From an uncultured Pseudoxanthomonas sp. (GTDB taxonomy: Bacteria; Pseudomonadota; Gammaproteobacteria; Xanthomonadales; Xanthomonadaceae), in the NCBI RefSeq assembly GCF_946886695.1, contig NZ_CAMPJD010000011.1, forward strand, positions 22,474 through 86,473: DNA of 64,000 nucleotides, written 5' to 3'. This document shows, in pieces, positions 21,405-32,153 of this stretch. Within the stretch, counting starts at the first letter, position 1. Every line of letters starts with the position of its first letter. The notes below the pieces were generated by a model that had not been told where the DNA came from, did not search any database, and was given only the letters and a program-made list of their open reading frames with translations. The position numbers and the translations under genes were made by a program.

Positions 21405-22936
21405 CAGCGCAGGCGTCGCGTTGCCAGCGTGTTGCGCAGGCGGTCGTAGACCGTGACCGCGTCTGCGTCGCGCACGAAACGCAGGCACAGCGGTGCGGCG
21501 ATCCCGTTCGCGCCCGCCGTATCCAGCCAGAGCGTGGCGGTGCCGCAGGCGTGGTCGAGGGGTGAGCGCGACAGGCGCAATGCCTGCAGTTTGTCGATCT
21601 CGGCGAAGCGCCAGTAACGCGACCACCAGCCACTGCGCACGGCAATGACGTGACTGTCCACGGCCCATCCCATGCGCTGCGCATGCCGGTGTGCGGCGTA
21701 CGCGGCGAAGGCGAACCATGCGAGCCCCAGCCAGGCCCAATGGCCGACGTGCCACGCCGCGATCGCCGTGATGGGCACCAGCATTGCCAGCGACGGCAGC
21801 AACAAGCGCCAGCGGGCGGAGCCCTGCACGGGTTGCCAGTCCTCGCGGGGCCACTCCACATGCGGCAGCAGGTGCCGCACGAGTGCATCGCACGCATCGG
21901 GCGACGCGATCGGGGCCACGTCCTTCAGTGCGCGCGTGTCCTGTTGTCCCGCCTTCTCGGCCACGGCGGTATCGATGCGCAGCGAGCGGCGGCGGAACAG
22001 CCGGTGCAGCACGCCTTCGTGCAGGGTCCAAGCCTGGATGCGCCGGCGTGCGACGCTGGTGCGAAGGCGCGCAAGCAGGCCCCGTTCCACCATCAGGCGG
22101 CGTGCATCTTCGGTCAGCCGGAAGCCGTGGAACTGCAGCAGTGCCAGCACGACGGACAAGGCCCGGACCAGGCCCAGCGCAAGCATGATGAGCACGACGA
22201 CGCTGGCCGCGCCGGCGAGCCAGCCCAGATGCAGTTGCTCGGCATAGCCGTAAGCCTGTTTCGCACCCTGGCGGAAGAACTGTTCGATCGTCTTCTCCGG
22301 CAGGATCTGCCATGCGGCACCGAAGCCCGCGGCGACCACGATCATGCCGCGGTTGGATATCAGGCCAAGCTTGATGACCTCCCGTGTCGAGAGCGACAGC
22401 AGCGTGGTGTCGGCCGGCTGTGTTGCCCCTGTGGTGCCTGGCGTCTCGTGAGGGGCCGTGCCATGCGCCTGGTGTCGCACCAGGTTTTCCAGGGCCAGCG
22501 CGTCGTTTAGACCGAGGACCCGCATCTGCGCTTCGGGCTTCTGGCCTCCCGCGGATTCGAGTCGCACTTCCGCAACGCCGAACATGCGATGCAGCAGCGA
22601 CTGGTGGACCACCACGTTGTGGATACGCGAGAACGGAATCTCCCGTCGTGAGCGGTGCAGCAGGCCTTCGCGCACCGTCAGGCCATCGCGACCGAGCGTG
22701 TAGCGATAGGTGAAGTACTGCAGGATCGCCAGCACCACCAGCACGATGATGCCGATGACGGGAGCGAGCGACGCCCAGAGGTCGCCCTCGCCGCTGCTCT
22801 TTCGGGCACCGAACACCACCAGCGCGACCAGGGGGAAGATGAACTGCTTGAGCTGCTGCAACAGCACGAACAGCCATGACCAGGGGTGCAGGCGGCGTTC
22901 GCCGGATGCGTCTGCTTGCATGGCGCCGTCCATCAC
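21401..22936 (-). CDS. Bacterial PH-domain membrane protein, YdbT family
   Basis: 511 residues with multiple membrane segments and repeated bacterial PH (bPH2) modules. The first is recognisable as FTYRYTLGRDGLTVREGLLHRSRREIPFSRIHNVVVHQSLLHRMFGVAEVRLESAGG. A second begins near QFHGFRLTEDARRLMVERGLLARLRTSVARRRIQ and a third near HVIAVRSGWWSRYWRFAEIDKLQALRLS. Start is GTG overlapping the stop of the partner gene, with an ATG immediately after. YdbS/YdbT pairs are widespread and their function is unsettled. Confidence 0.88.
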   Translation of the reverse strand: MMDGAMQADASGERRLHPWSWLFVLLQQLKQFIFPLVALVVFGARKSSGEGDLWASLAPVIGIIVLVVLAILQYFTYRYTLGRDGLTVREGLLHRSRREIPFSRIHNVVVHQSLLHRMFGVAEVRLESAGGQKPEAQMRVLGLNDALALENLVRHQAHGTAPHETPGTTGATQPADTTLLSLSTREVIKLGLISNRGMIVVAAGFGAAWQILPEKTIEQFFRQGAKQAYGYAEQLHLGWLAGAASVVVLIMLALGLVRALSVVLALLQFHGFRLTEDARRLMVERGLLARLRTSVARRRIQAWTLHEGVLHRLFRRRSLRIDTAVAEKAGQQDTRALKDVAPIASPDACDALVRHLLPHVEWPREDWQPVQGSARWRLLLPSLAMLVPITAIAAWHVGHWAWLGLAWFAFAAYAAHRHAQRMGWAVDSHVIAVRSGWWSRYWRFAEIDKLQALRLSRSPLDHACGTATLWLDTAGANGIAAPLCLRFVRDADAVTVYDRLRNTLATRRLRW

Positions 22937-23433
22937 AGTGCGTCGTCGTGGTCGACCTGCGTGGCGAGGCGTTCGCGTAGCCGTTCCGCGTCGTCCGCAT
23001 CCAGTCCCGACACCGACACCGCCGCCATCCGCGTGCCCGCGGTATGTACCACAAGGGTCGACAGGCGCGCACTGCGCTCAAGCGGCCCCCGCTTGAGATC
23101 CAGGTGCTGCACGCGTGAAATGGGCACGTGTGTCTCGCTCTGCCACCAGTTGCCGCGGCGCAACGCGAAACCCTGATCGTCGAGGCGCCAGCGGGTGCGA
23201 CGATGGCGCTTGACCGCGACCCACGCGCCGATCAAGGCGCCGGCCAGTGCCGCTGCCGGAACGGCAAGCCAGGGCGACACGACGTCTGTGGCCCGCGAGA
23301 TGAAGAAGGCAGGGATCGCCAGCGGGAACATCAGCGCAGCACCGCCCAGCGCGGCCAGCCAGGCGCCGCGGGAAGGGAGTGATTGCCAGTTGGCGACCGT
23401 CGGCAGGGGTGTGGGGATATCGGGGTGCGTCAC
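22933..23433 (-). CDS. Bacterial PH-domain membrane protein, YdbS family
   Basis: 166 residues with two hydrophobic helices near residues 27-47 and 55-76. A single bPH2 module follows (TRWRLDDQGFALRRGNWWQSETHVPISRVQHLDLKRGPLERSARLSTLVVHTAG). GTG start overlapping the Sel1 gene stop (GTGA); the stop overlaps the start of the YdbT-like gene. The pair is therefore translationally coupled and probably forms a membrane complex, as is usual for ydbS-ydbT. Function in this organism is unknown. Confidence 0.88.
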   Translation of the reverse strand: MTHPDIPTPLPTVANWQSLPSRGAWLAALGGAALMFPLAIPAFFISRATDVVSPWLAVPAAALAGALIGAWVAVKRHRRTRWRLDDQGFALRRGNWWQSETHVPISRVQHLDLKRGPLERSARLSTLVVHTAGTRMAAVSVSGLDADDAERLRERLATQVDHDDAL

Positions 23434-24890
23434 TGCCTGCCTGTCCTCAGTTCATCGATCATCCGATAGTCCAGCACATAGTCACGGCCGCTGCGATAGC
23501 GGCTCAACCGGGCTTTCATGCGTTTCAGGACCGCGTCGCGCTCGCGCCCGCTGTACTCGGGGTCGGCACTCATCTTCTCTACCGCACGGCTCTGGAAGCG
23601 GACAGCCTGCTCGAAGTCGTGATTGGCGGCCAGCGCGGCCGCGACGGTGTCCAGTTCATGCCAGGCCAAGGCCTCTTCGCGACGGATCATGTGCTGGGCG
23701 AGTTCCAGCGCCTGGACCGGATCGCGTTGTCCGGCGACAGGACAGGTGGCCCAGATCCAGACGCGTTCGTTGCGCGCTGACTCTGCCCCGGCTTCTTCGG
23801 CACGGGCCGCCCATTCGGCTGCCTGCCGGCAGTCGCGCGGCAGACCGCCCATCCCATCCAGGTAGTAGTTGGATTGCGCCAGCAATGCTTCGGCCGGCCG
23901 GCCTTGAGCCACTGCGCGCTGCAGGTGGGGGAGCGCCTTGAGCATGGCCGCATCGGTCTGGCCTTCTTTGCCTTCGGTGATGGTGATGAAGGTCATCCAC
24001 GCGGCGTCGCCATGTCCACCTTCGCTGGCCTTCTCCCACCAGGCGAGGCTGGCGGCTTCATCCTTGGGCAGAACGGCCGGTATCTCGCCGCCGTACAGCA
24101 GGCTGCCGGTGACGAACTGGGCGAACGCATCGCCTTCCTCGGCCTTGCGCACCACGGCGCGTACGCGCAGGTGTCGCCACTGGCTGTAGTCAGGCCATCT
24201 CTCGTTCAGTCGCGTGCGCTTGGCCGCATCATCCAGCAGTGCCCGGTCGAGTGTGGCCAGGCTGGGCGCCTGGCTCTGGAGCGAATTCGAGAGCGACATT
24301 TCCAGCACGCGGGATTCACTCATGCCCGTTCGCCGAATCTGCTCGTCCATCCCGAAGGACATGTCCTCCACCATGGACGTGTAAAGGAAGCGCCACTGAC
24401 CATCCTCCCTCACGAACGCAGGTCCGAACTGGAACTGGGTCTCCGTCGGTGGTGCCAGTTCGCCGATCGCCTGGTCGCCCACCACCGTGACGTGAGACAG
24501 GCTTGGTATGACGGCATCGGGCTGGGGTGGTCGGGTATTGATCCAACCCCGGCTCACGCACAGGGTTGCCACGGCGCGATCATCCATGGCCTGCAATGCC
24601 GCCTCGGTTTGAGTGGCGCGAAGAAGATAGACGACCACGCGATCAAGAACCGGCAGGCGCCGCAACTGATCAGGCGAGGCGTAGAGCGCCATGTCGCGCA
24701 GAAAGCCGGCGTGCGTCAGGCTGGAGCCTGACAGCAGATCCACGGCCTCGACCTTGTCCTGGCTGCTCAGTGCTGCATAACGATCCCACGTTCGTGAGAC
24801 CTCGTTCATCGTGGCCATGTCCTGCGCCGCCCACGCCGGCAGCACCAGTGCGCCAGCCAACATCCCGGTCAGCCATTTCCGCATCCGCAT
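23430..24890 (-). CDS. Sel1-repeat secreted protein
   Basis: 486 residues. The start at MRMRKWLTGMLAGALVLPAWAAQ gives a signal peptide; the open frame reaches further upstream but into a non-conserved stretch. The C-terminal half contains TPR-like Sel1 repeats (EEGDAFAQFVTGSLLYGG...DEAASLAWWEKASEGGHGDAAW; AEALLAQSNYYLDGMGG...CRQAAEWAARAEEAG). Sel1 proteins usually scaffold protein complexes in the periplasm. The N-terminal 200 residues are not recognised. It sits 22 bases after the lpxL-like gene in a five-gene operon. Confidence 0.85.
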   Translation of the reverse strand: MRMRKWLTGMLAGALVLPAWAAQDMATMNEVSRTWDRYAALSSQDKVEAVDLLSGSSLTHAGFLRDMALYASPDQLRRLPVLDRVVVYLLRATQTEAALQAMDDRAVATLCVSRGWINTRPPQPDAVIPSLSHVTVVGDQAIGELAPPTETQFQFGPAFVREDGQWRFLYTSMVEDMSFGMDEQIRRTGMSESRVLEMSLSNSLQSQAPSLATLDRALLDDAAKRTRLNERWPDYSQWRHLRVRAVVRKAEEGDAFAQFVTGSLLYGGEIPAVLPKDEAASLAWWEKASEGGHGDAAWMTFITITEGKEGQTDAAMLKALPHLQRAVAQGRPAEALLAQSNYYLDGMGGLPRDCRQAAEWAARAEEAGAESARNERVWIWATCPVAGQRDPVQALELAQHMIRREEALAWHELDTVAAALAANHDFEQAVRFQSRAVEKMSADPEYSGRERDAVLKRMKARLSRYRSGRDYVLDYRMIDELRTGRQ

Positions 24891-24912
24891 CGTGTTCCCC
24901 TGTGTGGTTCCC

Positions 24913-25812
24913 TCAGTGGTAGGGATTGCCCTCGCCACTACCTTCCGGCCGCAAGGTATAGCGTTTGTAGGTCCACTGGTACTGCGCAGGATCGCGACGC
25001 GCGATCCGCTCGACGGCCTGGTTGAGCGCCGTCACTGCCGTCACGGCGTCGGCATCGGCTATCACTGCGGGTGCGCGTTCCACATGCAGTGCGAAGTCAG
25101 GCCCGGGGCCGATGCGTTCGCACCAGGCGAACAGTACCGTCGCTCCCGTGCGCTCGGCCAAGCGCGACACCAGCGTCATGGTCAGCGCGGGCTTGCCGAA
25201 GAACGGCGCGAATTCGCCGTCGCCCATCTTGGGTTGCTGGTCCGGCAGGATGCCCACCGCACCCCCATCCTTCAGCACCTTCCACAGCTGGCGCACGGCG
25301 GGGCCCTCCGCGCGCACCTGGCGGATGTTGTCCGCTCCACGCACGCGCAGCAGGAAGGCATCACCCGCCGGCGACTCGGGCGGGCGGTAGACGATGGCGA
25401 TCGGGCCGCGCGAGGCCAGCCACTGGTTGAGCAGTTCCCAATTGCCGAAGTGGGGCGCTGCGACGATCACGCCTTTGCCGCTGGCCAGCGCTTCGTCGTA
25501 CAGCGCCTCGCCGTGACGCTCGCGCAGGCAGGCCAGGTTCTCGCCTGCCGGCCGTGTCCAGAAGCGCAGGGTTTCCAGCGCCTGCCGCGCGGTCGTGCGC
25601 AGGATGGCAGCGTGCAGTTCCTCACGCTGTCCCGGCAGCAGGTCCGGGTAGGCGATCTCCAGATTGCGGCGGGCCACCCGGCTTTCGCGCACGTCGAACC
25701 GCCGCCAAGCCCAGGCCATCGTGTCTCCCAGCGTGCGCAGCCAAGGCCAGGGGAGGTGCCCGATGAAGGCGGCGGCGTGGTAGCCAAGGGCGGCAAGAGT
25801 GTCCGGTTTCAT
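24913..25812 (-). CDS. Lipid A biosynthesis lauroyl-type acyltransferase (LpxL/HtrB family)
   Basis: 299 residues. The acyltransferase motif with its H-x4-E catalytic pair is HFGNWE near residue 120, and [32 protein letters not shown] and YQWTYKRY are conserved in the family. It adds a secondary acyl chain to lipid A at the inner membrane (N-terminal hydrophobic segment). It heads the operon lpxL-like, Sel1, YdbS-like, YdbT-like, GT9. Whether it is LpxL or LpxM in role cannot be decided. Confidence 0.92.
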   Translation of the reverse strand: MKPDTLAALGYHAAAFIGHLPWPWLRTLGDTMAWAWRRFDVRESRVARRNLEIAYPDLLPGQREELHAAILRTTARQALETLRFWTRPAGENLACLRERHGEALYDEALASGKGVIVAAPHFGNWELLNQWLASRGPIAIVYRPPESPAGDAFLLRVRGADNIRQVRAEGPAVRQLWKVLKDGGAVGILPDQQPKMGDGEFAPFFGKPALTMTLVSRLAERTGATVLFAWCERIGPGPDFALHVERAPAVIADADAVTAVTALNQAVERIARRDPAQYQWTYKRYTLRPEGSGEGNPYH

Positions 25813-25907
25813 CCGCCGAGTGTAGCCAACCGGCGTGTCACCCTTGCCGGTGCGCGGCGGCGGGCCCGGTATCCTGTTCTTCCCTTCATGCCATCCGGAC
25901 CCGTCCC

Positions 25908-26348
25908 ATGCTTTCCCTGATCCAGCGCGTGACCCGGGCGAGCGTCGCGGTTGACGACGATGTCGTAGGGGCCATCGACACCGGTCTGCTGGCGTTGGTG
26001 GGGCTGGAACCGGGGGATGGCGAGGCGCAGATCGCCCGCATGGCCGAACGCCTGCTGGGTTATCGGGTCTTCGCCGACGAGGCGGGGCGCATGAACCGGT
26101 CCCTGGCCGATACGAACGGCGGGCTGCTGCTGGTCAGCCAGTTCACGTTGGCCGCCGATACCCGTTCCGGCATGCGGCCCAGCTTCACCACCGCGGCCCC
26201 GCCCGCCGAGGCTGAACAGGGCTTCAACCGGCTGGTCGACATCTGCCGCGAAAAGCACGCCGGCAGGGTGGAAACCGGGCGTTTTGGCGCCCATATGGTG
26301 ATCAGCCTCGTCAACGACGGGCCCGTGACCTTCCTGCTCCGCCCGTGA
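25908..26348 (+). CDS. dtd: D-aminoacyl-tRNA deacylase
   Basis: 146 residues, normal for DTD1. Hydrolyses D-amino acids (and Gly-tRNA-Ala) from mischarged tRNAs. The two cross-dimer signature motifs are SQFTLAAD near 77-84 and NDGPVT near 137-142; the N-terminus [15 protein letters not shown] is also typical. A TANNNT hexamer (TATCCT at 25870) lies 32 bases before the start. The rpoD promoter begins about 50 bases after its stop. Confidence 0.97.
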   Translation: MLSLIQRVTRASVAVDDDVVGAIDTGLLALVGLEPGDGEAQIARMAERLLGYRVFADEAGRMNRSLADTNGGLLLVSQFTLAADTRSGMRPSFTTAAPPAEAEQGFNRLVDICREKHAGRVETGRFGAHMVISLVNDGPVTFLLRP

Positions 26349-26399
26349 CGTTCTCCCCTTGTCGGGAGACAGGCTTCGGGAACCCAAGCCGGTCCGGGC

Positions 26400-26408
26400 T
26401 GGTATAAT
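26400..26408 (+). promoter_or_regulatory. rpoD promoter, extended -10
   Basis: TGG at 26400-26402 directly precedes a perfect TATAAT at 26403-26408, an extended -10 element (TGnTATAAT). No good -35 lies at 17 bases, which fits an extended -10 promoter. A start near 26415 would give a leader of about 34 bases before the rpoD ATG. Confidence 0.75.
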
Positions 26409-26448
26409 ACGGGGTTCTCCCTTTCCTCTTCCCGGTGGCGCAACCTCG

Positions 26449-28305
<1,857 letters not shown>

Positions 28306-28336
28306 CGCGAAGAAGCACGGCATTGCACCAATGAAG

Positions 28337-28366
28337 CGCGGCCCTGAGGGGCCGCGTTTCTTTTTG
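28337..28366 (+). terminator. Intrinsic terminator of rpoD
   Basis: A perfect 8-bp stem CGCGGCCC / GGGCCGCG (28337-28344 and 28349-28356) with tetraloop TGAG, followed directly by TTTCTTTTT. It lies 32 bases after the rpoD stop. Confidence 0.9.
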
Positions 28367-28459
28367 GTGCATGGCTGGCGTCGCTGACGCGTCCGTCTTG
28401 CCATCATCATCACATGCGCGCCACTACACTCGCGGGCACCCCACGAGTCAGACTTCCGC

Positions 28460-30004
28460 GTGCAGCGACGGGACGCAATCAAATCCGTCCTCGCCATTGC
28501 GTTGCTGGGCAGCATGCCCCGCGCGATGGCGCAGGCCACGAAAACAGCGAACACCGCGACAGCATCGACGCGATTCACCTTGGAAACGGTTCCACGCCTT
28601 GCGCAAGCGATGGCGGGGCAGCCTTATCGCGCGCCTGACGAACAGCTGCCCGCGTCACTGGATACCGGCTACGACGCGTATCGCGACCTCCGCTTCGACC
28701 CAGCGCAGGCCGTCTGGCGCAGGGAAGCCCTGCCATTCCAGGTGCAGATGTTCCATCGCGGATTCCTGTTCAAGCAGCGTGTGGAGCTGTGGCGCGTGCA
28801 TGAGGGGCGCGCGGAGCCGATTCCGTATTCCCCCGGGCTGTTTGATTTTCCGCAGGGCGTGACGCCTCCAGAGGACCAAGCCTTGGGGTTCGCAGGCTTC
28901 CGCGTGCATACGCCGCTCAACCAGCCAGATGTGTTCGACGAGTTGATCGCATTCCTCGGCGCCAGCTATTTCCGTGCCCTAGGCAAGGGACACGCATACG
29001 GCCTTTCCGCGCGCGGACTCGCGCTGGGCAGCGGTGATGCGGGTGCGGAGGAGTTCCCGCTGTTCCGCGCCTTCTGGATCGAGCAACCTTCGGCAGGCGC
29101 GAAGCACTTGGTCGTGCATGCGTTGCTCGACAGTCCCAGCGTGACGGGCGCATTCCGTTTCGTGATCGGCCCGGGTGGCGAAACCACCATCGACGTGCAG
29201 TCGCGCCTGTATCCCCGCGTGGACCTGGCGCATGCCGGCATCGCGCCGTTGACCAGCATGTTCGAGTTCGATGCCGGTGATCGTGTGGGAACCGACGACT
29301 ACCGGCCGGCCGTGCACGACTCCGATGGGCTTGCCATTTTCAACGGGCATGGCGAACAGATCTGGCGTCCGCTGAGCAACCCGCCGCGGGTCCAGCACAG
29401 TGCCTTCGCCGATGCCGGGCCTCGCGGCTTTGGCCTTATGCAGCGCAAGCGCGGCTTCGGCGACTACGCCGATATCGAGGCGCGTTACCACCAGCGTCCC
29501 AGTCTCTGGATCGAGCCCAAGGGGGATTGGGGCAAAGGCGCGGTCACGCTGGTGGAAATTCCCACCGGCGACGAGTATCACGACAATGTGGTGGCGTTCT
29601 GGCGACCCGAGGCGCCGCTACGCGCGGGGCGCGAACACCGTTTCGACTACCGCATGCACTGGTGCGACACGCATCAGTGGGACGCCGACCTGGCCATCGT
29701 CACCGCCACGCGCATTGGCGCGGCGCCTGATCCTGCCCGTCGACTGGTGGTGATCGATCTGGATGGCGGCCGCCTGGCCGCGCTGCCGCGTGATGCGAAG
29801 CTGATACCGGATGTCTGGGCGGCCCGGGGCGACATCGTCGGCGCGGTGGTCTATCCGAATCCGGAGACACGCGGCTGGCGCCTGAGCTTCGAACTCCGTC
29901 CTCAGGAGGGTGGCACGGACGGGCGTGACGTGGAACTGCATGCGCGCGTGCTGGAGGGGCACGTGCCGTTATCCGAAACCTGGCTGTACCGCTGGAGTAC
30001 CTGA
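28460..30004 (+). CDS. opgD: Periplasmic glucan biosynthesis protein (OpgD/OpgG family)
   Basis: 514 residues from a GTG. The N-terminus [23 protein letters not shown] is a twin-arginine signal (RRDAIK), which favours OpgD over the Sec-exported OpgG. The mature protein has the MdoG-type beta-sandwich features, for example [30 protein letters not shown] and NVVAFWRP. It is thought to modify or release the beta-glucan backbone of osmoregulated periplasmic glucans. opgH starts 2 bases after its stop, so they share a transcript. A TACACT -10-like element is at 28425-28430. In this two-gene setting it may play the OpgG role. Confidence 0.93.
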   Translation: MQRRDAIKSVLAIALLGSMPRAMAQATKTANTATASTRFTLETVPRLAQAMAGQPYRAPDEQLPASLDTGYDAYRDLRFDPAQAVWRREALPFQVQMFHRGFLFKQRVELWRVHEGRAEPIPYSPGLFDFPQGVTPPEDQALGFAGFRVHTPLNQPDVFDELIAFLGASYFRALGKGHAYGLSARGLALGSGDAGAEEFPLFRAFWIEQPSAGAKHLVVHALLDSPSVTGAFRFVIGPGGETTIDVQSRLYPRVDLAHAGIAPLTSMFEFDAGDRVGTDDYRPAVHDSDGLAIFNGHGEQIWRPLSNPPRVQHSAFADAGPRGFGLMQRKRGFGDYADIEARYHQRPSLWIEPKGDWGKGAVTLVEIPTGDEYHDNVVAFWRPEAPLRAGREHRFDYRMHWCDTHQWDADLAIVTATRIGAAPDPARRLVVIDLDGGRLAALPRDAKLIPDVWAARGDIVGAVVYPNPETRGWRLSFELRPQEGGTDGRDVELHARVLEGHVPLSETWLYRWST

Positions 30005-30006
30005 CC

Positions 30007-31977
30007 ATGAACACAGATCGCGTGGATGATCCGCTGCAGCAGGAATGGCTGCCCCCGGAATCGCCGCTTGCCATGCCGGTACAGGACCTGCGGACAGGAC
30101 GCCTGTCGTCAAGAGCGCTGCCCACATCGCCGCCCGCAATCAGGCGGCGGCGTGCGCTGGTAATGGGTACTGCGATCGCGCTGACCCTGTTCGCGACCTA
30201 CCAGATCTGGTGGGTATTGCGCGGTGACGGCATCAATGTGCTGGAGGGCGTGCTGCTCGCGTTGTTTGTTGCGCTGTTCGCCTGGATCGCGCTGTCGTTC
30301 TCCAGTGCACTGGCTGGCTTCGTCCTGCTGTTGCGTCGACGCCCGCATCCACTCGGCATCGATGACGTGGCGGCGCTTCCCGTGCTATCGACGCGCACCG
30401 CCCTGCTGCTGCCGACCTACAACGAAGACCCGCATCGCGTGCTGGCCGGCCTGCATGCCATGCATGAGTCGCTGCAAGGTACGGGGCAAGGGAGTCGCTT
30501 CGACTTCTTCATCCTCAGCGACTCCACGCGCCCGGAAGTTAGGCATCAGGAAGTGGCTGCCGTCCGGGCTCTGCGGCGCAGTCTGGGTGCAGACGCACGT
30601 GTGTTCTACCGCCGCCGCCGCGAGAACACGGAGCGCAAGGCAGGCAACATCGCGGAGTGGGTGCGGCGTTTCGGCGGCGCGTATCCGCAGATGCTGATCC
30701 TGGATGCCGACAGCCTGATGACCGGCGACACCCTGGTCCGTCTGGCGGGTGCGATGGAACGCAATGCCAGCGTTGCACTGATCCAGACGTTGCCGATGAT
30801 CGTCAATGGGCGCACGTTCTTCGCGCGCATGCAGCAGTTCGCCGGTCGCGTGTATGGCCCGGTGGTGGCGCACGGCATTGCCTGGTGGCATGGCGCGGAA
30901 GGCAACTACTGGGGGCACAACGCCATCATCCGGACCGCGGCGTTCGCCAGGCATGCCGGCCTGCCCCACCTTCGCGGCGGCAAGCCGTTCGAGGGGGCCG
31001 TGCTCAGCCATGATTTCGTGGAGGCCGCGCTGCTTCGCCGTGGTGGCTGGGCCATCCACATGGCGCCGGGGTTGGATGGCAGTTACGAGGAAGGTCCGCC
31101 TTCGCTGACCGACATGCTGGTGCGCGACCGCCGCTGGTGCCAGGGCAATCTGCAGCACGGTGCGGTACTGCCGGCGCGCGGGCTGCACCGCATGCATCGG
31201 CTGCATCTGCTGGTCGGCATCGGTCACTACTTCACTGCGCCGATGTGGGCCATGCTGATGCTGGTCGGCCTGGCCATTCCGTTGCAGCAGGCCGGCTTCA
31301 ACCTGAGTCAGCCGCATATGGAAGGCTTCACGCCTGCACTCTACTGGCGCGGCGGTGACCCGGCGCGCTTCCTGTGGGTTTTCTACTTCACGATGACGGT
31401 GCTGCTGGCGCCCAAGGCGATGGGCTGCGTGGCCACGCTGATGCAGCCGGCGTTGCGTCGGCAGTGCGGCGGTGGGCTGCGCATCATCGGCAGCGCGTTG
31501 CTGGAAACCGTGATGGCGGCATTGATGGCGCCCGTCACCATGTACGTGCAGTCGCGTGGCGTGGCGGAAGTGCTGGCCGGACAGGATTCCGGCTGGGAGA
31601 CGCAGCGTCGCGATGATGGCAGCGTGCCCCTCGGCAGCCTGGTGCGCCGCTACGCGGGATTGACGTTGTTCGGCGCGAGCAGCGGCGTGGTCGCCTACCT
31701 CGTGTCGCCCGCACTGGCGGCATGGATGGGGCCGGTCGTGCTGGGCATGGTCCTGTCCATCCCCATCAACGTACTGACGGCCTCGCCCGTGGTCGGCCAG
31801 CGCCTGCGCGCTGCAGGATGGCTGCGCATTCCAGAGGAATCCACGCCTCCGGCGATCCTCGCTCGTGCCCTGGCATTGCGCGCCGCACCCGACGACGCGC
31901 CATCCGTACCCTTGGCCTCCGGTACAATCCTCGCGCTGGGGGCCTATAGCTCAATGGTTAGAGCAGAGGACTCATAA
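30007..31977 (+). CDS. opgH: Glucan biosynthesis glucosyltransferase H
   Basis: 656 residues. Inner-membrane family 2 glucosyltransferase that polymerises UDP-glucose into osmoregulated periplasmic glucans. N-terminal membrane helices are at about 48-70 and 78-108. The cytoplasmic GT2 domain has [28 protein letters not shown] (DXD) and the acceptor segment [13 protein letters not shown] (R-R-W). A run of membrane helices follows in the C-terminal half. Lengths match the homologous HrpM/OpgH of Xanthomonas. The last 38 bases overlap the tRNA gene: the stop codon TAA (31975-31977) lies inside the anticodon loop and the final residues [12 protein letters not shown] are a translation of the tRNA. 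Confidence 0.97.
   Translation: MNTDRVDDPLQQEWLPPESPLAMPVQDLRTGRLSSRALPTSPPAIRRRRALVMGTAIALTLFATYQIWWVLRGDGINVLEGVLLALFVALFAWIALSFSSALAGFVLLLRRRPHPLGIDDVAALPVLSTRTALLLPTYNEDPHRVLAGLHAMHESLQGTGQGSRFDFFILSDSTRPEVRHQEVAAVRALRRSLGADARVFYRRRRENTERKAGNIAEWVRRFGGAYPQMLILDADSLMTGDTLVRLAGAMERNASVALIQTLPMIVNGRTFFARMQQFAGRVYGPVVAHGIAWWHGAEGNYWGHNAIIRTAAFARHAGLPHLRGGKPFEGAVLSHDFVEAALLRRGGWAIHMAPGLDGSYEEGPPSLTDMLVRDRRWCQGNLQHGAVLPARGLHRMHRLHLLVGIGHYFTAPMWAMLMLVGLAIPLQQAGFNLSQPHMEGFTPALYWRGGDPARFLWVFYFTMTVLLAPKAMGCVATLMQPALRRQCGGGLRIIGSALLETVMAALMAPVTMYVQSRGVAEVLAGQDSGWETQRRDDGSVPLGSLVRRYAGLTLFGASSGVVAYLVSPALAAWMGPVVLGMVLSIPINVLTASPVVGQRLRAAGWLRIPEESTPPAILARALALRAAPDDAPSVPLASGTILALGAYSSMVRAEDS
31923..31928 (+). 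promoter_or_regulatory. Possible -10 of the tRNA gene
   Basis: TACAAT lies inside the 3' end of opgH, 11 bases before the first base of the tRNA. No convincing -35 is seen at 17 bases. The tRNA could also be processed from the opgDH transcript. Confidence 0.4.
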
Positions 31978-32015
31978 TCCTTTGGTTCCAGGTTCGAGTC
32001 CTGGTGGGCCCACCA
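31940..32015 (+). tRNA. tRNA with CAT anticodon, probably tRNA-Ile2 (lysidine)
   Basis: 76 bases with encoded CCA. Acceptor stem GGGCCTA/TGGGCCC has one G-T pair and discriminator A. Anticodon stem GAGGA/TCCTT closes the loop CTCATAA, anticodon CAT at 31973-31975. The T arm contains GGTTCGAGTCC. CAT tRNAs are initiator Met, elongator Met or Ile2. The G1-C72 pair rules out the bacterial initiator, and the GAGGACTCATAATCC arm looks more like the minor tRNA-Ile2, which TilS modifies to read AUA, than elongator Met. The identity is an inference. Confidence 0.9.
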
Positions 32016-32153
32016 TCCCTGCCAACCCCTGACAGATGGTCGGCGGCGACTGGAGCGGCTGAAAGTGGGTGTCCCCTTCTGTTCGACGGAGTGGAGGACC
32101 GGACTTCCCGCTGATCTTCGCGCCGGTCATCGCCCTGCCCGTCGGCCCCATGC

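Noticed and set aside
21405..23081. Long upstream extension of the GT9 frame
   Set aside because: It runs through the PH-domain genes in another frame with Arg-rich nonsense sequence; the GTG at 21404 overlapping the previous stop is the real start.
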